A DNA stretch of 64,000 nucleotides, taken from positions 1-64,000 of the forward strand of contig NZ_JAOQMX010000016.1 in the NCBI RefSeq assembly GCF_025960985.1, written 5' to 3'. The notes below the pieces were generated by a model, which was given only the letters and a program-made list of their open reading frames with translations, had not been told where the DNA came from and ran no database searches. The stretch is from Flavobacterium psychraerolatum. GTDB lineage: Bacteria; Bacteroidota; Bacteroidia; Flavobacteriales; Flavobacteriaceae. The position numbers were made by a program, and so were the translations under genes. Numbering within the stretch: position 1 is the first letter of the stretch; every line of letters begins with the position of its first letter. This document shows, piece after piece, positions 19,354 to 28,681 of this stretch.

Positions 19354-20683
19354 TTTTGGTAATAATTATTGGTTTTCTAGGTTGTGGGTTAGCTTCCGCC
19401 TTAGGAGCCGGTTTGTTTGCGTTTGCATTTTTATTATTGTTAGGCTTTTTGTTATTATTTGGCCTAGCTTGTTTTTTCTCTGTTGCTTTAGCGCTTATAA
19501 TCTTGCTTTCACTAGCTGGTCTTATGATATTTTCAGCAGCTACTTTTTCTCCTGCAGGTTTTGGTTTTCTGCTTGGTTTTTTCTTTTTCTTAGGTTGATC
19601 AAAACGAGTAAGACTCTCTTGCCCCATAGCATTGTTGAAGTTTTTTTCTATTTCTTCTACAATTTCGATAGCATAATCTTCCAAAGAAGAAACCTTGATT
19701 TTTTGCTTGTTATCTGCAATGATTTCACGCACTTTGTCAATTTTCAATACATGCCAGTTGGCATAATTGCTAGTGTAAGCAAACCACATTAACCCTTTGA
19801 AAATATCTTGTTTTTGACAAACAGCATCTCCTTTTTCAGTAACCAAACGGGTATCAAAGTCAGGAAAACCTTTTAAGGCATCCATGTAAGTGTCTAATTC
19901 GTAGTTTAAACAACATTTTAATTTACCGCATTGACCAGCCAACTTTTGTGGATTCAATGAAAGTTGTTGGTAACGCGCTGCCGAAGTATTGACACTTCTA
20001 AAGTCGGTCAACCAAGTAGAACAACATAATTCTCTTCCACAAGAACCAATTCCACCCAAACGAGCCGCTTCTTGACGGAAACCAACTTGCTTCATTTCGA
20101 CTCTCGTACTAAATTCTTTTGCAAAATCCTTGATTAGTAATCTAAAGTCGACACGATCATTGGCAGTATAGTAAAAAGTAGCTTTTGATCCATCTCCTTG
20201 AAATTCAATATCAGAAATTTTCATTTCTAACTTATGAGAGATCGCTAGTTCACGAGCGCGAACCTTCATTGGCTCTTCTTTGTCTCTAGCGACAGACCAA
20301 ATATCGATGTCTTTTTGAGATGCTTTTCTGTAAATCTTTGGAACCTCGTTACTAGTAGGACTCACACCTTTTTTCTTCATTTGAACACGAACCAATTCTC
20401 CGGTTAAAGTTACAATTCCAATGTCATGACCGGGTGAAGCAACTGTAGCGACAATATCACCAATGCTTAAAGTAAGCTTTTCAGTATTGCGATAAAATTC
20501 TTTTCGACCATTTTTAAAACGCACTTCAACACAATCAAACGGAGCTTCACCAGAAGGTAAACTCATGTTTGAAAGCCAATCAAATACCGTTAATTTATTG
20601 CAGCTGTCGGTGCCGCAAGTCCCATTATTTTTACAACCCTTTGGTGCACCACCATCAGAAGTTGAACAACTTGTACATGCCAT
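19337..20683 (-). CDS. ricT: RicT/YaaT-like protein (PSP1 C-terminal domain)
   Basis: 448 residues. The N-terminus is cysteine-rich (ACTSCSTSDGGAPKGCK). The central PSP1 domain has GSCGRELCCSTWLTDF and GKLKCCLNYELD. The C-terminal 110 residues are low-complexity, basic and Asn/Lys/Pro-rich. In Bacillus the homologue forms an FeS-containing complex with YlbF and YmcA that controls mRNA processing; in Bacteroidota the role is unproven. Its last 17 bp overlap the start of gldH in another frame. Confidence 0.85.
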   Translation of the reverse strand: MACTSCSTSDGGAPKGCKNNGTCGTDSCNKLTVFDWLSNMSLPSGEAPFDCVEVRFKNGRKEFYRNTEKLTLSIGDIVATVASPGHDIGIVTLTGELVRVQMKKKGVSPTSNEVPKIYRKASQKDIDIWSVARDKEEPMKVRARELAISHKLEMKISDIEFQGDGSKATFYYTANDRVDFRLLIKDFAKEFSTRVEMKQVGFRQEAARLGGIGSCGRELCCSTWLTDFRSVNTSAARYQQLSLNPQKLAGQCGKLKCCLNYELDTYMDALKGFPDFDTRLVTEKGDAVCQKQDIFKGLMWFAYTSNYANWHVLKIDKVREIIADNKQKIKVSSLEDYAIEIVEEIEKNFNNAMGQESLTRFDQPKKKKKPSRKPKPAGEKVAAENIIRPASESKIISAKATEKKQARPNNNKKPNNNKNANANKPAPKAEANPQPRKPIIITKNENKK

Positions 20684-20852
20684 AATTTTATATGTAGTGT
20701 TGTGAAAGACACAACTTAAGTTCTTAAAACGTTTAATTCGTAAAGATAGTATTTTTTAAGTGTAAGTTGCAATTGTTAGAATCAGCAATAATTCTTAATT
20801 TTTAGGTAAAATGATAAATAATTGCTATTTGATGGGTAAGATCCAAAACAAT

Positions 20853-20890
20853 AAGAAGTTCCTTCCTCAGTAAACGGGAAAGAACTTCTT
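20853..20890 (-). terminator. Probable terminator of trhO
   Basis: An inverted repeat of 14 bp with one mismatch (20853-20866 against 20877-20890, outer arm AAGAAGTTC) lies 25 bases past the trhO stop. A TTGTTTT run follows on the minus strand. Confidence 0.7.
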
Positions 20891-20914
20891 TTCTAAGTAA
20901 TATGAAATTGGTTT

Positions 20915-22294
20915 TTAACCCTCCAAAACCTTATATAATTTATCCGATAAGCGAATTCTAAACGGTAATTGAAAAGTACAAATGTCTCCCGCAACCGCTT
21001 TATCAGCCTTCACATCGTTTACTTGCATTTCGGTAATCACTAGTTGTTGTTCTCCAGTCGTCATTCCTTTAATCAAAATGGTGTCACCCACTTTGATTTC
21101 GTTTTCTTCGATAGAAAACTGTCCAATACTTGGTTTTGGATAAAAATGCGTTCCGTTACCAATGTATTGTTTCTTAATTTTTGGTTGCTTTTTGGCCAAC
21201 GCTTTCGATTTTGTTAAATCAGCCAAATTAGGAACTGCAGCCAAAGGATCATGATTTGCATCTCTATTTTTGAAAGTCAACACATCTGATTTTCCTTTTT
21301 TGAAAATCTTATTTCCGTTTTTCACCCCACGACGAATCGCTTTTTGCTCCTCTTCTGGCAAATGAATCACATCTACGCAGTCTTGTGAACAACAACCTTG
21401 CATGGCTTGCGCACATTCCTCACACTGAATAAATAACAAATGACAACCTTCGTTGATGCAATTGGTATGCACATCACAAGGTTTTCCGCATTGGTGGCAT
21501 TGCGATACAATGTCATCTGTAATTCTTTCACCTAAACGGTGGTCAAACACAAAGTTTTTTCCAATGAATTTGCTTTCTAGGTTTTCTTCTTTTATTTGCT
21601 TGGCGTAATTGATAATTCCACCTTCAAGTTGGTATACATTTTTAAAACCTTGGTGCTTAAAGTAAGCCGAAGCTTTCTCACAACGAATTCCTCCGGTGCA
21701 ATACATCACCAAGTTTTTGTCTTCCTTAAAATCTTGTAATTGCTCATTTATAATTGGCAACGATTCGCGGAAAGTATCAACATCTGGCGTAATTGCTCCT
21801 TTGAAATAGCCAATTTCACTCTCGTAATGATTCCTGAAATCAACTACAATCGTATTTGGATTATCCAATATTTCGTTGAATTCCTTCGCTTTCAAGTGAA
21901 TTCCAATGTTGGTCACATCAAAAGTTTCGTCATTCAAACCATCGGCAACAATTTTGTCACGTACTTTAACTGTCAATTTCAAAAACGAGTGATCGTCCTG
22001 TTCCACCGCAACATTCAAACGCATTCCTTGCATAAAATCATACGCATCAAGAGTATCCTTGAAAGCATAAAAATTATCCGCAGGGAGCGATAACTGGGCA
22101 TTTATTCCCTCTTTGGCCACATAAATACGACCAAGAACCACTAGCGGGTCCCAAGCACGGAATAAATCGTTACGAAATTGTGTTGGATCTTGAATTTGCG
22201 CATAAGCATAGAAAGACAAAGTAAGTCTTTGTTTTCCGGCATCATCAATCATGATGGCTCTTTCTTCTGCGCTTAAAGTGTTATACAGTTGCAT
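20915..22294 (-). CDS. trhO: tRNA uridine(34) hydroxylase TrhO (rhodanese family)
   Basis: 459 residues. An N-terminal acylphosphatase-like domain (about 20-110) is followed by a rhodanese domain with the active-site loop MYCTGGIRCEKAS (about 195-207). A cysteine-rich segment (CHQCGKPCDVHTNC, CEECAQAMQGCCSQDC) probably binds metal. A C-terminal extension of about 130 residues makes it longer than the E. coli protein (about 350); such long forms are usual in Bacteroidota. TrhO hydroxylates U34 of certain tRNAs to 5-hydroxyuridine using oxygen. Confidence 0.88.
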   Translation of the reverse strand: MQLYNTLSAEERAIMIDDAGKQRLTLSFYAYAQIQDPTQFRNDLFRAWDPLVVLGRIYVAKEGINAQLSLPADNFYAFKDTLDAYDFMQGMRLNVAVEQDDHSFLKLTVKVRDKIVADGLNDETFDVTNIGIHLKAKEFNEILDNPNTIVVDFRNHYESEIGYFKGAITPDVDTFRESLPIINEQLQDFKEDKNLVMYCTGGIRCEKASAYFKHQGFKNVYQLEGGIINYAKQIKEENLESKFIGKNFVFDHRLGERITDDIVSQCHQCGKPCDVHTNCINEGCHLLFIQCEECAQAMQGCCSQDCVDVIHLPEEEQKAIRRGVKNGNKIFKKGKSDVLTFKNRDANHDPLAAVPNLADLTKSKALAKKQPKIKKQYIGNGTHFYPKPSIGQFSIEENEIKVGDTILIKGMTTGEQQLVITEMQVNDVKADKAVAGDICTFQLPFRIRLSDKLYKVLEG

Positions 22295-22391
22295 GCTATA
22301 AACGGTTTAAGTGTGAAAAATTATTTGTGCAAAAGTATAAAAAAGTGACTAAGTGGCAAAGTTTCTAAGAGACTAAGTTTTTGATTTTTTT

Positions 22392-22472
22392 GGAGCTATT
22401 ACCAGCTTTTCGCTATATCTCCTGTGTCCGCTATCGCTACCACAAGAGGATGCCGCTGCAATCTGGGCTATG
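22392..22472. repeat. Intergenic palindromic repeat, second copy in opposite orientation
   Basis: Read on the minus strand the block begins GATTGCAGCGGCATCCTC, matching GATTGAAGTGGAAAGCCT at 3083-3100 at 13 of 18 positions. Both are followed by a variable hairpin region. It lies between trhO and the DUF6503 gene. A 77-codon plus-strand frame over it is probably accidental. Confidence 0.55.
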
Positions 22473-22560
22473 GGATTTGGTATTTAACGAGGATTTGTTT
22501 AAAAATACAAAAGCTAGAATACAGTTCTCAGCTCTTGATGAAATCTATGTTTTAATTTAC

Positions 22561-23352
22561 TTATTTATGATTGTTCACCACGTTTTCAGTCAATATGTTA
22601 GAGAGCTTTTTTAGTTTTTCTTGCTCGTACAAAGAGGACAAATCTTTTAAATCAGTTCCTACAGGAGCCTCATAATTAATGTAATCCTGAAAAGTGATGC
22701 CATCAATTACTCGAGTATTAAAAGCAGCTCTAAATCGGACTCCACCTTCGTTGACATGGTAATTATAAGCTAAATAATCAATTTTATGAGTGTTCTTGTT
22801 TATCCAGTACATGTATTCATCATCAAAATCTTTTCCGCCACCTTCTTGACCAAAAGTAACTTGGATTACATCGTATTTCTTGCTTTTGATGGTCTTTTGT
22901 TCAATATATTTTTTGTGCACTGATGCATCTTGCAATTTATAAGGTAGCGTAGCAAAATAAATAACCGAATTCAATGCTTCTGAATATCTATCAGCTTCTT
23001 CTTTACTTAAAGTTTGTAATTTGTTGTTTATTGTTCGATCAAATTTTCCTGAAGTCATTATGTCTTTAACCAAAGAATCTCCTTTTTGACTTTCAGACGA
23101 ATAGGAGTACTGAGTTCCGTCATTTTCAAAGCGATATATTTTTTCTCTAAAATTAAAAGAAAAGTCAGCCTTATCAAACAATTTGCCGCCATGCGCCATT
23201 ATGGCGCTGTTTACAATTGAGTCACCTTTTGAAAGTGGTTTTTCAATTGTAACGTTATCATTTAAGACTGTTGTTTCCTTAGTATTCTTTTTTTTATTGC
23301 AAGACAAGATAAATAATGCAGTAATACATAATAATATTATATTTTTTTTCAT
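22561..23352 (-). CDS. DUF6503-like lipoprotein
   Basis: 263 residues with a lipoprotein signal (ITALFILSCNKKKN). The sequence NSAIMAHGGKLFDKADFSFNFREK is typical of the Bacteroidota family annotated DUF6503, whose members look like a LolA-type beta half-barrel. It would sit in the outer or inner membrane facing the periplasm. No function is established. It stands alone between two intergenic gaps. Confidence 0.7.
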   Translation of the reverse strand: MKKNIILLCITALFILSCNKKKNTKETTVLNDNVTIEKPLSKGDSIVNSAIMAHGGKLFDKADFSFNFREKIYRFENDGTQYSYSSESQKGDSLVKDIMTSGKFDRTINNKLQTLSKEEADRYSEALNSVIYFATLPYKLQDASVHKKYIEQKTIKSKKYDVIQVTFGQEGGGKDFDDEYMYWINKNTHKIDYLAYNYHVNEGGVRFRAAFNTRVIDGITFQDYINYEAPVGTDLKDLSSLYEQEKLKKLSNILTENVVNNHK

Positions 23353-23602
23353 TCCTTAAAAATATCACTTTTTAAAATCAAGGAAGAATCTAGTACGTGT
23401 TTTATAACAATTTTAACTTAATCTTACTTCCAATCTTTCAATTACTGTTGCTTTTTTATGCTTTTTATCTATAAAAAGGGGTGTTGTTGTAAAGTTTATT
23501 AGTATCGAAAGGTGATTTAAAATGTCGAAAATAGCAAACGTAAGCTAGCATTAAGTTTATTTATCACTATAGCTTGTAACCTTAATTTGAATAAATTTAA
23601 GG

Positions 23603-24109
23603 TTACTTTGATTCGTCAACGATTAGTTTTAAAGAATTGATATAATCGGTGTCAAATTCAATTACCCTTATTTTATTAAGTTTTAAACTCATTTCTCCTT
23701 CAAATTCTCCTTCAGTACCCAAGAAATCAAGGAACAATTCGTGTTCATTCATTTCTATAAGTTTACCCAAATAGACTGCTTTTTCAGACTTTGTTGCTAT
23801 TTGAAAAATCTTATATCTATTTGCTAAGAAATTAATGATTGTTGGTAAATCATTTAACGGAATTATTTCTGTAGCACTAGTTTTTAAGCCTTTTAACTTA
23901 ATAACTCTTTCCGTAAATTCATGGTCTTTGTCTTGAATGATTGCTTTTACATTTTTATTTTTCAATATCGTAAAACCGTCAATGATAAAATCTACAGGAT
24001 TGTTTTTGAGTAAAATCCAATTCTCAGTCCAATCAATTAGAAAACCACTAAAAACATCTTTTTTATCGTCAAATTCTAAGGTGATTAATTGTCTTAAATA
24101 TTTATCCAT
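23603..24109 (-). CDS. Hypothetical protein with two Sm-like repeats
   Basis: 168 residues, no signal peptide. The protein seems to be an internal duplication: VFSGFLIDWTENWILLKNN followed by DGFTILKNKNVKAI in the first half corresponds to VYLGKLIEMNEHELFLDFL followed by EGEMSLKLNKIRVI in the second. The pattern (short strands, G-x-L-I turn, N-x-V near the end) resembles an Sm/Lsm-type beta-barrel. I do not recognise a named family and infer no function. Codon use is like its neighbours. Confidence 0.65.
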   Translation of the reverse strand: MDKYLRQLITLEFDDKKDVFSGFLIDWTENWILLKNNPVDFIIDGFTILKNKNVKAIIQDKDHEFTERVIKLKGLKTSATEIIPLNDLPTIINFLANRYKIFQIATKSEKAVYLGKLIEMNEHELFLDFLGTEGEFEGEMSLKLNKIRVIEFDTDYINSLKLIVDESK

Positions 24110-24296
24110 TGTCTTGATTTAGTTTTAAAAGTAATATACTATCATAGCACTTCAAAGATAATACGTATCATTGTTTAGTTTGCCAAGTTTAATTTTTTTT
24201 AACAAAGTAGAATAGTATCATTCTACTTATTATTTTTAGGTCTGCTACTAAAGGTATAACAAAAACAATCACTTTCTTGTTATTCAAAGAAGAATC

Positions 24297-25067
24297 TTAT
24301 CTTTTAAAAGGGTTTTTTACTACTATATCAAAAGCGAGATAATGTACTGGACTGGATGAAAATTTACCAATGATATTGTGCATATATCCTAGGTTTAATG
24401 TAACTTTTTGCACTGGCAATATTACGGAGTAATACAAGCAAAAGCGTGCTTCTTTATATTCAAATTTACTCCAATCATTTGTTCTACTAGTCGAGAATAA
24501 TGCTTCTGCTGTAGCAATTATTTTATGTGTTTTTAAGGAATTAATGTTCACAGTTGTTTTGCCTCGAAAACGAGATCGAAACTGTGTATTTTCTGTGCTG
24601 GAACTAAAATTTGGATTGTAGAAAAATCGTAATTCAGGACGATAACTTATCGAATAATTTATTTTTTTGAATGTATTTATATAATCAAAACGGGTATATA
24701 GTCTAACCTCTTGACGGTACTTTGGGACATCCAATTCGTAAGGGCTGGTGGATTGATATTTACTTTGTGATCGATAACTTACTGCAACAGAATATTGCCA
24801 ATTTTTTTTGAAATGATGAGAAACCTCTTCATTTAATACATAGAGGGATTGTTTTTGAACTAAATTGTATGTGTCAGGGTTACTGATGCGCCCTAAGCCA
24901 AAATAGGTTTCAGAATGAATAGTTCTTTCGTTATTAAGATCTTGTTGCACGCCAATTGCAAACCATGAGGCGGTATTTGCCTTACCCATTCCTGGAGGTG
25001 TGATTTGAGCATGACAATTGAAATAAAATACAGTTGTAAAAACACAGGTTATAATAATTCGTAACAT
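24297..25067 (-). CDS. DUF2490 outer-membrane beta-barrel protein
   Basis: 256 residues with a signal peptide (ending FNCHAQ). Alternating amphipathic strands rich in Tyr, Arg and Ser fill the remainder, with the segment ASWFAIGVQQDLNNERTIH near the start, as in DUF2490. Proteins of this family are predicted outer-membrane barrels. It lies 13 bp downstream of a short PepSY-like gene and after a two-component system on the same strand, so it may be part of that regulated unit. Confidence 0.7.
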   Translation of the reverse strand: MLRIIITCVFTTVFYFNCHAQITPPGMGKANTASWFAIGVQQDLNNERTIHSETYFGLGRISNPDTYNLVQKQSLYVLNEEVSHHFKKNWQYSVAVSYRSQSKYQSTSPYELDVPKYRQEVRLYTRFDYINTFKKINYSISYRPELRFFYNPNFSSSTENTQFRSRFRGKTTVNINSLKTHKIIATAEALFSTSRTNDWSKFEYKEARFCLYYSVILPVQKVTLNLGYMHNIIGKFSSSPVHYLAFDIVVKNPFKR

Positions 25068-25080
25068 AATTTTAAGGATT

Positions 25081-25278
25081 TCAATTAACGGTTATACTAC
25101 CATTTTCTATTTCAATATTATTTAAAGTATTGTCCATTTTACATTGTAAATGAGTGGATTCAGGAATATTAAATCTATTAACGATTATTGAAGGAATTAT
25201 ACGTTGTGGTAGGTCTTGTGCTTGCGTTGTAGTAGTTATAGTAAACAGTGCAGTTGCCAATAAAATTTGTTTTCTCAT
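25081..25278 (-). CDS. Short exported protein resembling the N-terminal half of a PepSY-like domain
   Basis: 65 residues with a signal peptide (MRKQILLATALFTITTTTQAQ). The mature part (LPQRIIPSIIVNRFNIPE, then KMDNTLNNIEIENGS) resembles the start of Bacteroidota PepSY-like periplasmic proteins, which normally continue for another 60-80 residues. It therefore looks truncated. It lies between the histidine kinase gene (63 bp) and the DUF2490 gene (13 bp). PepSY-like proteins often accompany sensor kinases. Confidence 0.5.
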   Translation of the reverse strand: MRKQILLATALFTITTTTQAQDLPQRIIPSIIVNRFNIPESTHLQCKMDNTLNNIEIENGSITVN

Positions 25279-25341
25279 TTTGTATTTTTTATTTACAAGA
25301 CAAAGTAACTACCTGATTTGGGAAAGATTTGGGAAAAGATA

Positions 25342-26628
25342 TTATTTTGTCGGAAACGAAATTTGAAAACTGTGTTCTGAATTCTCAAATGAATAGGAAA
25401 CTCTAAAACCATACAGGTCCGAAATGGCTTTTACAATAGCTAATCCTAATCCAGTTCCAGTAGTTTGGTTATTTGGTTTATAAAAGCGAGTAAAAATTAA
25501 TTTTTCATTCAGTTTTTGATCGCTGGCTGTATTGACAATTGTAATAGATTTTTCATCAATTTTCACTTTTACATTCCCATTGGAACGGGTATGAAAAATG
25601 GCATTTCGTAATAAATTAGAAAGGATTACATTGGCAAGCGCTGGGTCCATCCGAACCGATAATTCAGCAGTTGCATTTGTAATTGTTTTTACCTCTTTGA
25701 AAGTGGCTATTTCATCCAAATCACAAAGACTTTTACAAATTATTCCATTGATTGAAACCATTTGATTGTCTAGAAATTGTTTGCTTTCGATTTTAGTTAA
25801 AAGTAGTAAGGATTTGTTAAGTCGAACTAAACGTTCTAAAATCTGTAAAATTTTTGCAATAGAGTCTGCTTGTTCCTCCTGTAAATTTCCTTTTTCGATT
25901 AGTAACTCTAATTTGTTAATTGTAATTGCTAAAGGGGTTTGTAATTCGTGAGAGGCATTCCCTGTAAATTCTTTTTGTTGTTTGTAGGTTACTGTAGTAT
26001 GGAGTAATAAAACATTAACGGCATTTTGCAGGTCCGCGAACTCCTTTGTTTTGGTTTTTACTTCTGGAAGTGCTTGGTTGTTGTCTAATCGGAATTTTTT
26101 TAATTTGTCTAAAAAATCATAAAAAGGTTCCCACAGTTTTTTTAGAACTAAATTATTAATTAAAACAATTCCAATAATTAGACTTATGTATAACCAAATG
26201 GAATCACTAAGAAGCTCTTTGATAAGATCATCTTCTTCTACCATTGAATTGGCAATTTTGAGTTCATAGTAATTGCCATCTAACTCAAAAACAGTGATAA
26301 GCATTCTTACTGGCTCAGGCTCAGGTGCTTCATCATCGGCATCTTGCATGTACAATATAGTGTCAATATAGCTGTCTTTTGCAGTAAGAGCACGCTTTTT
26401 ATTGATCTTACGAATAGTAAAGAAATTCTCGTCAAACGATTCTTTGGTTAAAACAATAGAATCTTTTTCTGCATTACGTATAATTAAACGTTTGTGATTT
26501 TCTAATCCTTCGTCAACGCTACTTTTTATTTCATGAAGCATATTCATATAAAAAATCACTGCCCAAAAGGTAACGATAGCTAAGATTGAAAAGGATAAAT
26601 ATTTTATACTTTGATTGAGTAATTTCAT
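25342..26628 (-). CDS. Sensor histidine kinase
   Basis: 428 residues. Membrane helices lie at about 8-28 and 143-163 with a periplasmic domain between them containing an acidic stretch (DADDEAPEPEPVRM). The cytoplasmic part has an H-box (GNASHELQTPLAITINKLE) and an ATPase domain with NLLRNAIFHT and GTGLGLAIVKAISDLYG. It overlaps the response-regulator gene by 4 bp (ATGA type), so the two are translationally coupled. The stimulus is unknown. Confidence 0.9.
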   Translation of the reverse strand: MKLLNQSIKYLSFSILAIVTFWAVIFYMNMLHEIKSSVDEGLENHKRLIIRNAEKDSIVLTKESFDENFFTIRKINKKRALTAKDSYIDTILYMQDADDEAPEPEPVRMLITVFELDGNYYELKIANSMVEEDDLIKELLSDSIWLYISLIIGIVLINNLVLKKLWEPFYDFLDKLKKFRLDNNQALPEVKTKTKEFADLQNAVNVLLLHTTVTYKQQKEFTGNASHELQTPLAITINKLELLIEKGNLQEEQADSIAKILQILERLVRLNKSLLLLTKIESKQFLDNQMVSINGIICKSLCDLDEIATFKEVKTITNATAELSVRMDPALANVILSNLLRNAIFHTRSNGNVKVKIDEKSITIVNTASDQKLNEKLIFTRFYKPNNQTTGTGLGLAIVKAISDLYGFRVSYSFENSEHSFQISFPTK

Positions 26629-27302
26629 GTTTCAATGAGTTTATACCCAATTCCATAAACAGATTCTATTTCTACTTCTGCGGCAGATAACGATAGTTTT
26701 TTTCGTAAGTTTTTTATTTGATAGTAAACAAAATCAAAGTTATCTGCATTGTCTGCATTATCTCCCCAAACGTGTTCTGCTAAGCCCGACTTTGTTATTA
26801 ATCTGTTTTTATTGAGTAAAAAATAATTTAAGATGTCAAATTCTTTCCTGTTAAGCGGGACATCTATAGTATTTGACTTGAAGGTACGCTCTTTTAAATC
26901 TAAGATGATATTGGCAATTTCAATAGTATTTTTTCCTTCTAATATTTGTCGTCTTAGAACGGCTTTCACTCGCGCAGTAAGTTCTGCCAAATGAAAAGGT
27001 TTTGTAAGATAATCGTCTGCGCCAAGTTCTAAACCTTTTAATTTATCGTCTAATGATTCTTTTGCTGAAATGATTATTACATTTTCGCTTTTTCCTTCTT
27101 TTTTAAGTTTTTCCAAAATTGTAAGTCCATTTCCATCTGGCAACATGATATCTAATAAAATACAATCATAGTCATAAATAAACAATTTAGCTATAGCACA
27201 AGAATAATCTGAGGCAGTCTCTATCAAAAACTTTTCCTTTTCCAGAGATTCTTTAATGTTGCTAAGCAACTGAGGTTCGTCTTCGATTACTAAAATTTTC
27301 AC
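26625..27302 (-). CDS. OmpR/PhoB-type response regulator
   Basis: 225 residues. The receiver domain has the acidic pair EDE at 7-9, the phosphoacceptor in YDCILLDIMLPDG and the lysine in LTKPFHLAEL. The C-terminal winged helix ends with YQIKNLRKKLSLSAAEVEIESVYGIGYKL. It partners the overlapping sensor kinase. Likely targets are the adjacent PepSY-like and DUF2490 genes, by position only. Confidence 0.9.
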   Translation of the reverse strand: MKILVIEDEPQLLSNIKESLEKEKFLIETASDYSCAIAKLFIYDYDCILLDIMLPDGNGLTILEKLKKEGKSENVIIISAKESLDDKLKGLELGADDYLTKPFHLAELTARVKAVLRRQILEGKNTIEIANIILDLKERTFKSNTIDVPLNRKEFDILNYFLLNKNRLITKSGLAEHVWGDNADNADNFDFVYYQIKNLRKKLSLSAAEVEIESVYGIGYKLIET

Positions 27303-27512
27303 AACACAAATATAATTTAAGATTTTGGAAAGAAATGGGAACTTTAGACTTCTACTTTTGTTTTAAGATAATGCTGCAAAATTTTTAGGCGTATATGTAC
27401 GAAATTTATTGGCTAGGTTTTAATTAGTAGCTTGATGTATTTAATGTGTTTCTCTCGCAATACAAGAAGATTTCTTCCCATCTGGATTCTCAAAACTGGA
27501 GCAATAAAAAGT

Positions 27513-27845
27513 TTATATATCCAATATAGTGATTTCTGTCCCTTCTAGATCGGAGGTAATAAATAATTGACATGAAAGCCGAATATTTTTCTCATCATAC
27601 CCCAGTTGTTCTAGCGTATTGGGTTCATTTCGCTCTTTGTTAGCAGAAATTCCTTTTATACCTATGGCGCGCACTACGCAAGTTGCACATCGACCCACGC
27701 CACCACATTCGCCAAAAGAATCCAATCCCATTTCTTCTTTCAATAAAAACATTAAATTAGGGTAACAACCACGCCTAACCTTGATTGGAAACCGTTGGTC
27801 ATTATCAATAACAGTAAAGGAAATTAAGTGAGGTTCCTGATTCAA
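27513..27845 (-). CDS. 2Fe-2S ferredoxin
   Basis: 110 residues. Cluster ligands are visible as GECGGVGRCATC (Cys-x5-Cys-x2-Cys) and a fourth cysteine in IRLSCQL. This spacing is that of the adrenodoxin/plant-type fold. It probably carries single electrons in the cytoplasm. No redox partner gene is adjacent; the bacilliredoxin gene 140 bp upstream is the nearest. Confidence 0.85.
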   Translation of the reverse strand: MNQEPHLISFTVIDNDQRFPIKVRRGCYPNLMFLLKEEMGLDSFGECGGVGRCATCVVRAIGIKGISANKERNEPNTLEQLGYDEKNIRLSCQLFITSDLEGTEITILDI

Positions 27846-27937
27846 AATAGAGGTTTTATATAATGCTTTTTATAAATAGCAACAAGGTTCAAATTTAGGA
27901 TACTTTGTAGCATTAGTAAACAAAATAGCTTTTAAAC

Positions 27938-27969
27938 ACAAAACGTACCACTAGTGCGGTACGTTTTGT
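27938..27969 (-). terminator. Terminator of the bacilliredoxin gene
   Basis: A perfect 12-bp stem (27938-27949 with 27958-27969, arm ACAAAACGTACC) starts 17 bases past the stop codon at 27986. The A- and T-rich outer arm gives a TTTTGTGT tail on the minus strand. Confidence 0.85.
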
Positions 27970-27985
27970 ATAGAATAAGAGAGGA

Positions 27986-28396
27986 TTAACAGTACTCGTT
28001 GTAAGCATCTTGTAGGTTCTCAGCAATCATTTCAGCTGGACGACCTTCAATATGGTGACGCTCTAACATGTGTACCAATTCTCCGTTTTTGAATAATGCC
28101 ATTGCTGGTGATGATGGAGGAAAAGGAAACATATGTTCTCTTACTGCATCAACTGCATCTTTATCAACTCCTGCAAAAACAGTGATTAAGTGGTCTGGTT
28201 TTTTAGCACCATCTAAACTCATTTTTGCTCCTGGACGTGCGTTTCTTGCTGCACAACCACAAACCGAATTTACAACTACAAGTGTTGTTCCTTCTGCTTT
28301 GATAGCATCATTTACTGCTGCTGCACTATGTAAATCTTGAAAACCTGCTACTGTTAATTCAGCTTGCATTGGTTTTACCATTTCTTCTGGATACAT
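27986..28396 (-). CDS. BrxA/BrxB family bacilliredoxin
   Basis: 136 residues matching the family over full length: N-terminal MYPEEMVKPMQAELT, the active-site VNSVCGCAARNARPG with a Cys-Gly-Cys motif, and HMFPFPPSSPAMALFK. These thioredoxin-fold proteins remove bacillithiol from protein cysteines in low-GC Gram-positives; many Bacteroidota also make bacillithiol, so the same role is plausible. Followed by a strong terminator. Confidence 0.93.
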   Translation of the reverse strand: MYPEEMVKPMQAELTVAGFQDLHSAAAVNDAIKAEGTTLVVVNSVCGCAARNARPGAKMSLDGAKKPDHLITVFAGVDKDAVDAVREHMFPFPPSSPAMALFKNGELVHMLERHHIEGRPAEMIAENLQDAYNEYC

Positions 28397-28429
28397 ATCG
28401 TTATATTTTAAATATTAGTTTTGAATAGG

Positions 28430-28437
28430 CAAAGTTA
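28430..28437 (-). promoter_or_regulatory. Candidate -7 box for the bacilliredoxin gene
   Basis: The minus strand reads TAACTTTG, a full match to the Bacteroidota -7 consensus TAnnTTTG, 33 bases before the start codon. No TTTG is present at the -33 spacing, so it is only a partial promoter match. Confidence 0.4.
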
Positions 28438-28681
28438 CGAAGTTTAAAAAGAACTCTATTGTTTGGTTTATAAAGTTTTGTTATAGTTCGATAGATTCTT
28501 TAATTAGTGAGGTGAAATAGCTGATTTATAAAGTAATGGTCATGGTTTAATACCTTTTTATATCCATTTCATGTCTTAAAATGAGTACTTTGTGTCATTG
28601 ATTTGTAAAGAGTACTCTATTTTTCCGATTTTTGAGTTATAGAATGTTTTCTTTTACCAATCTTAAAAAAACAACAATATC

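Noticed and set aside
22381..22614. 77-codon plus-strand frame after trhO
   Set aside because: It runs through an intergenic repeat and into the 3' end of the DUF6503 gene and resembles no protein.
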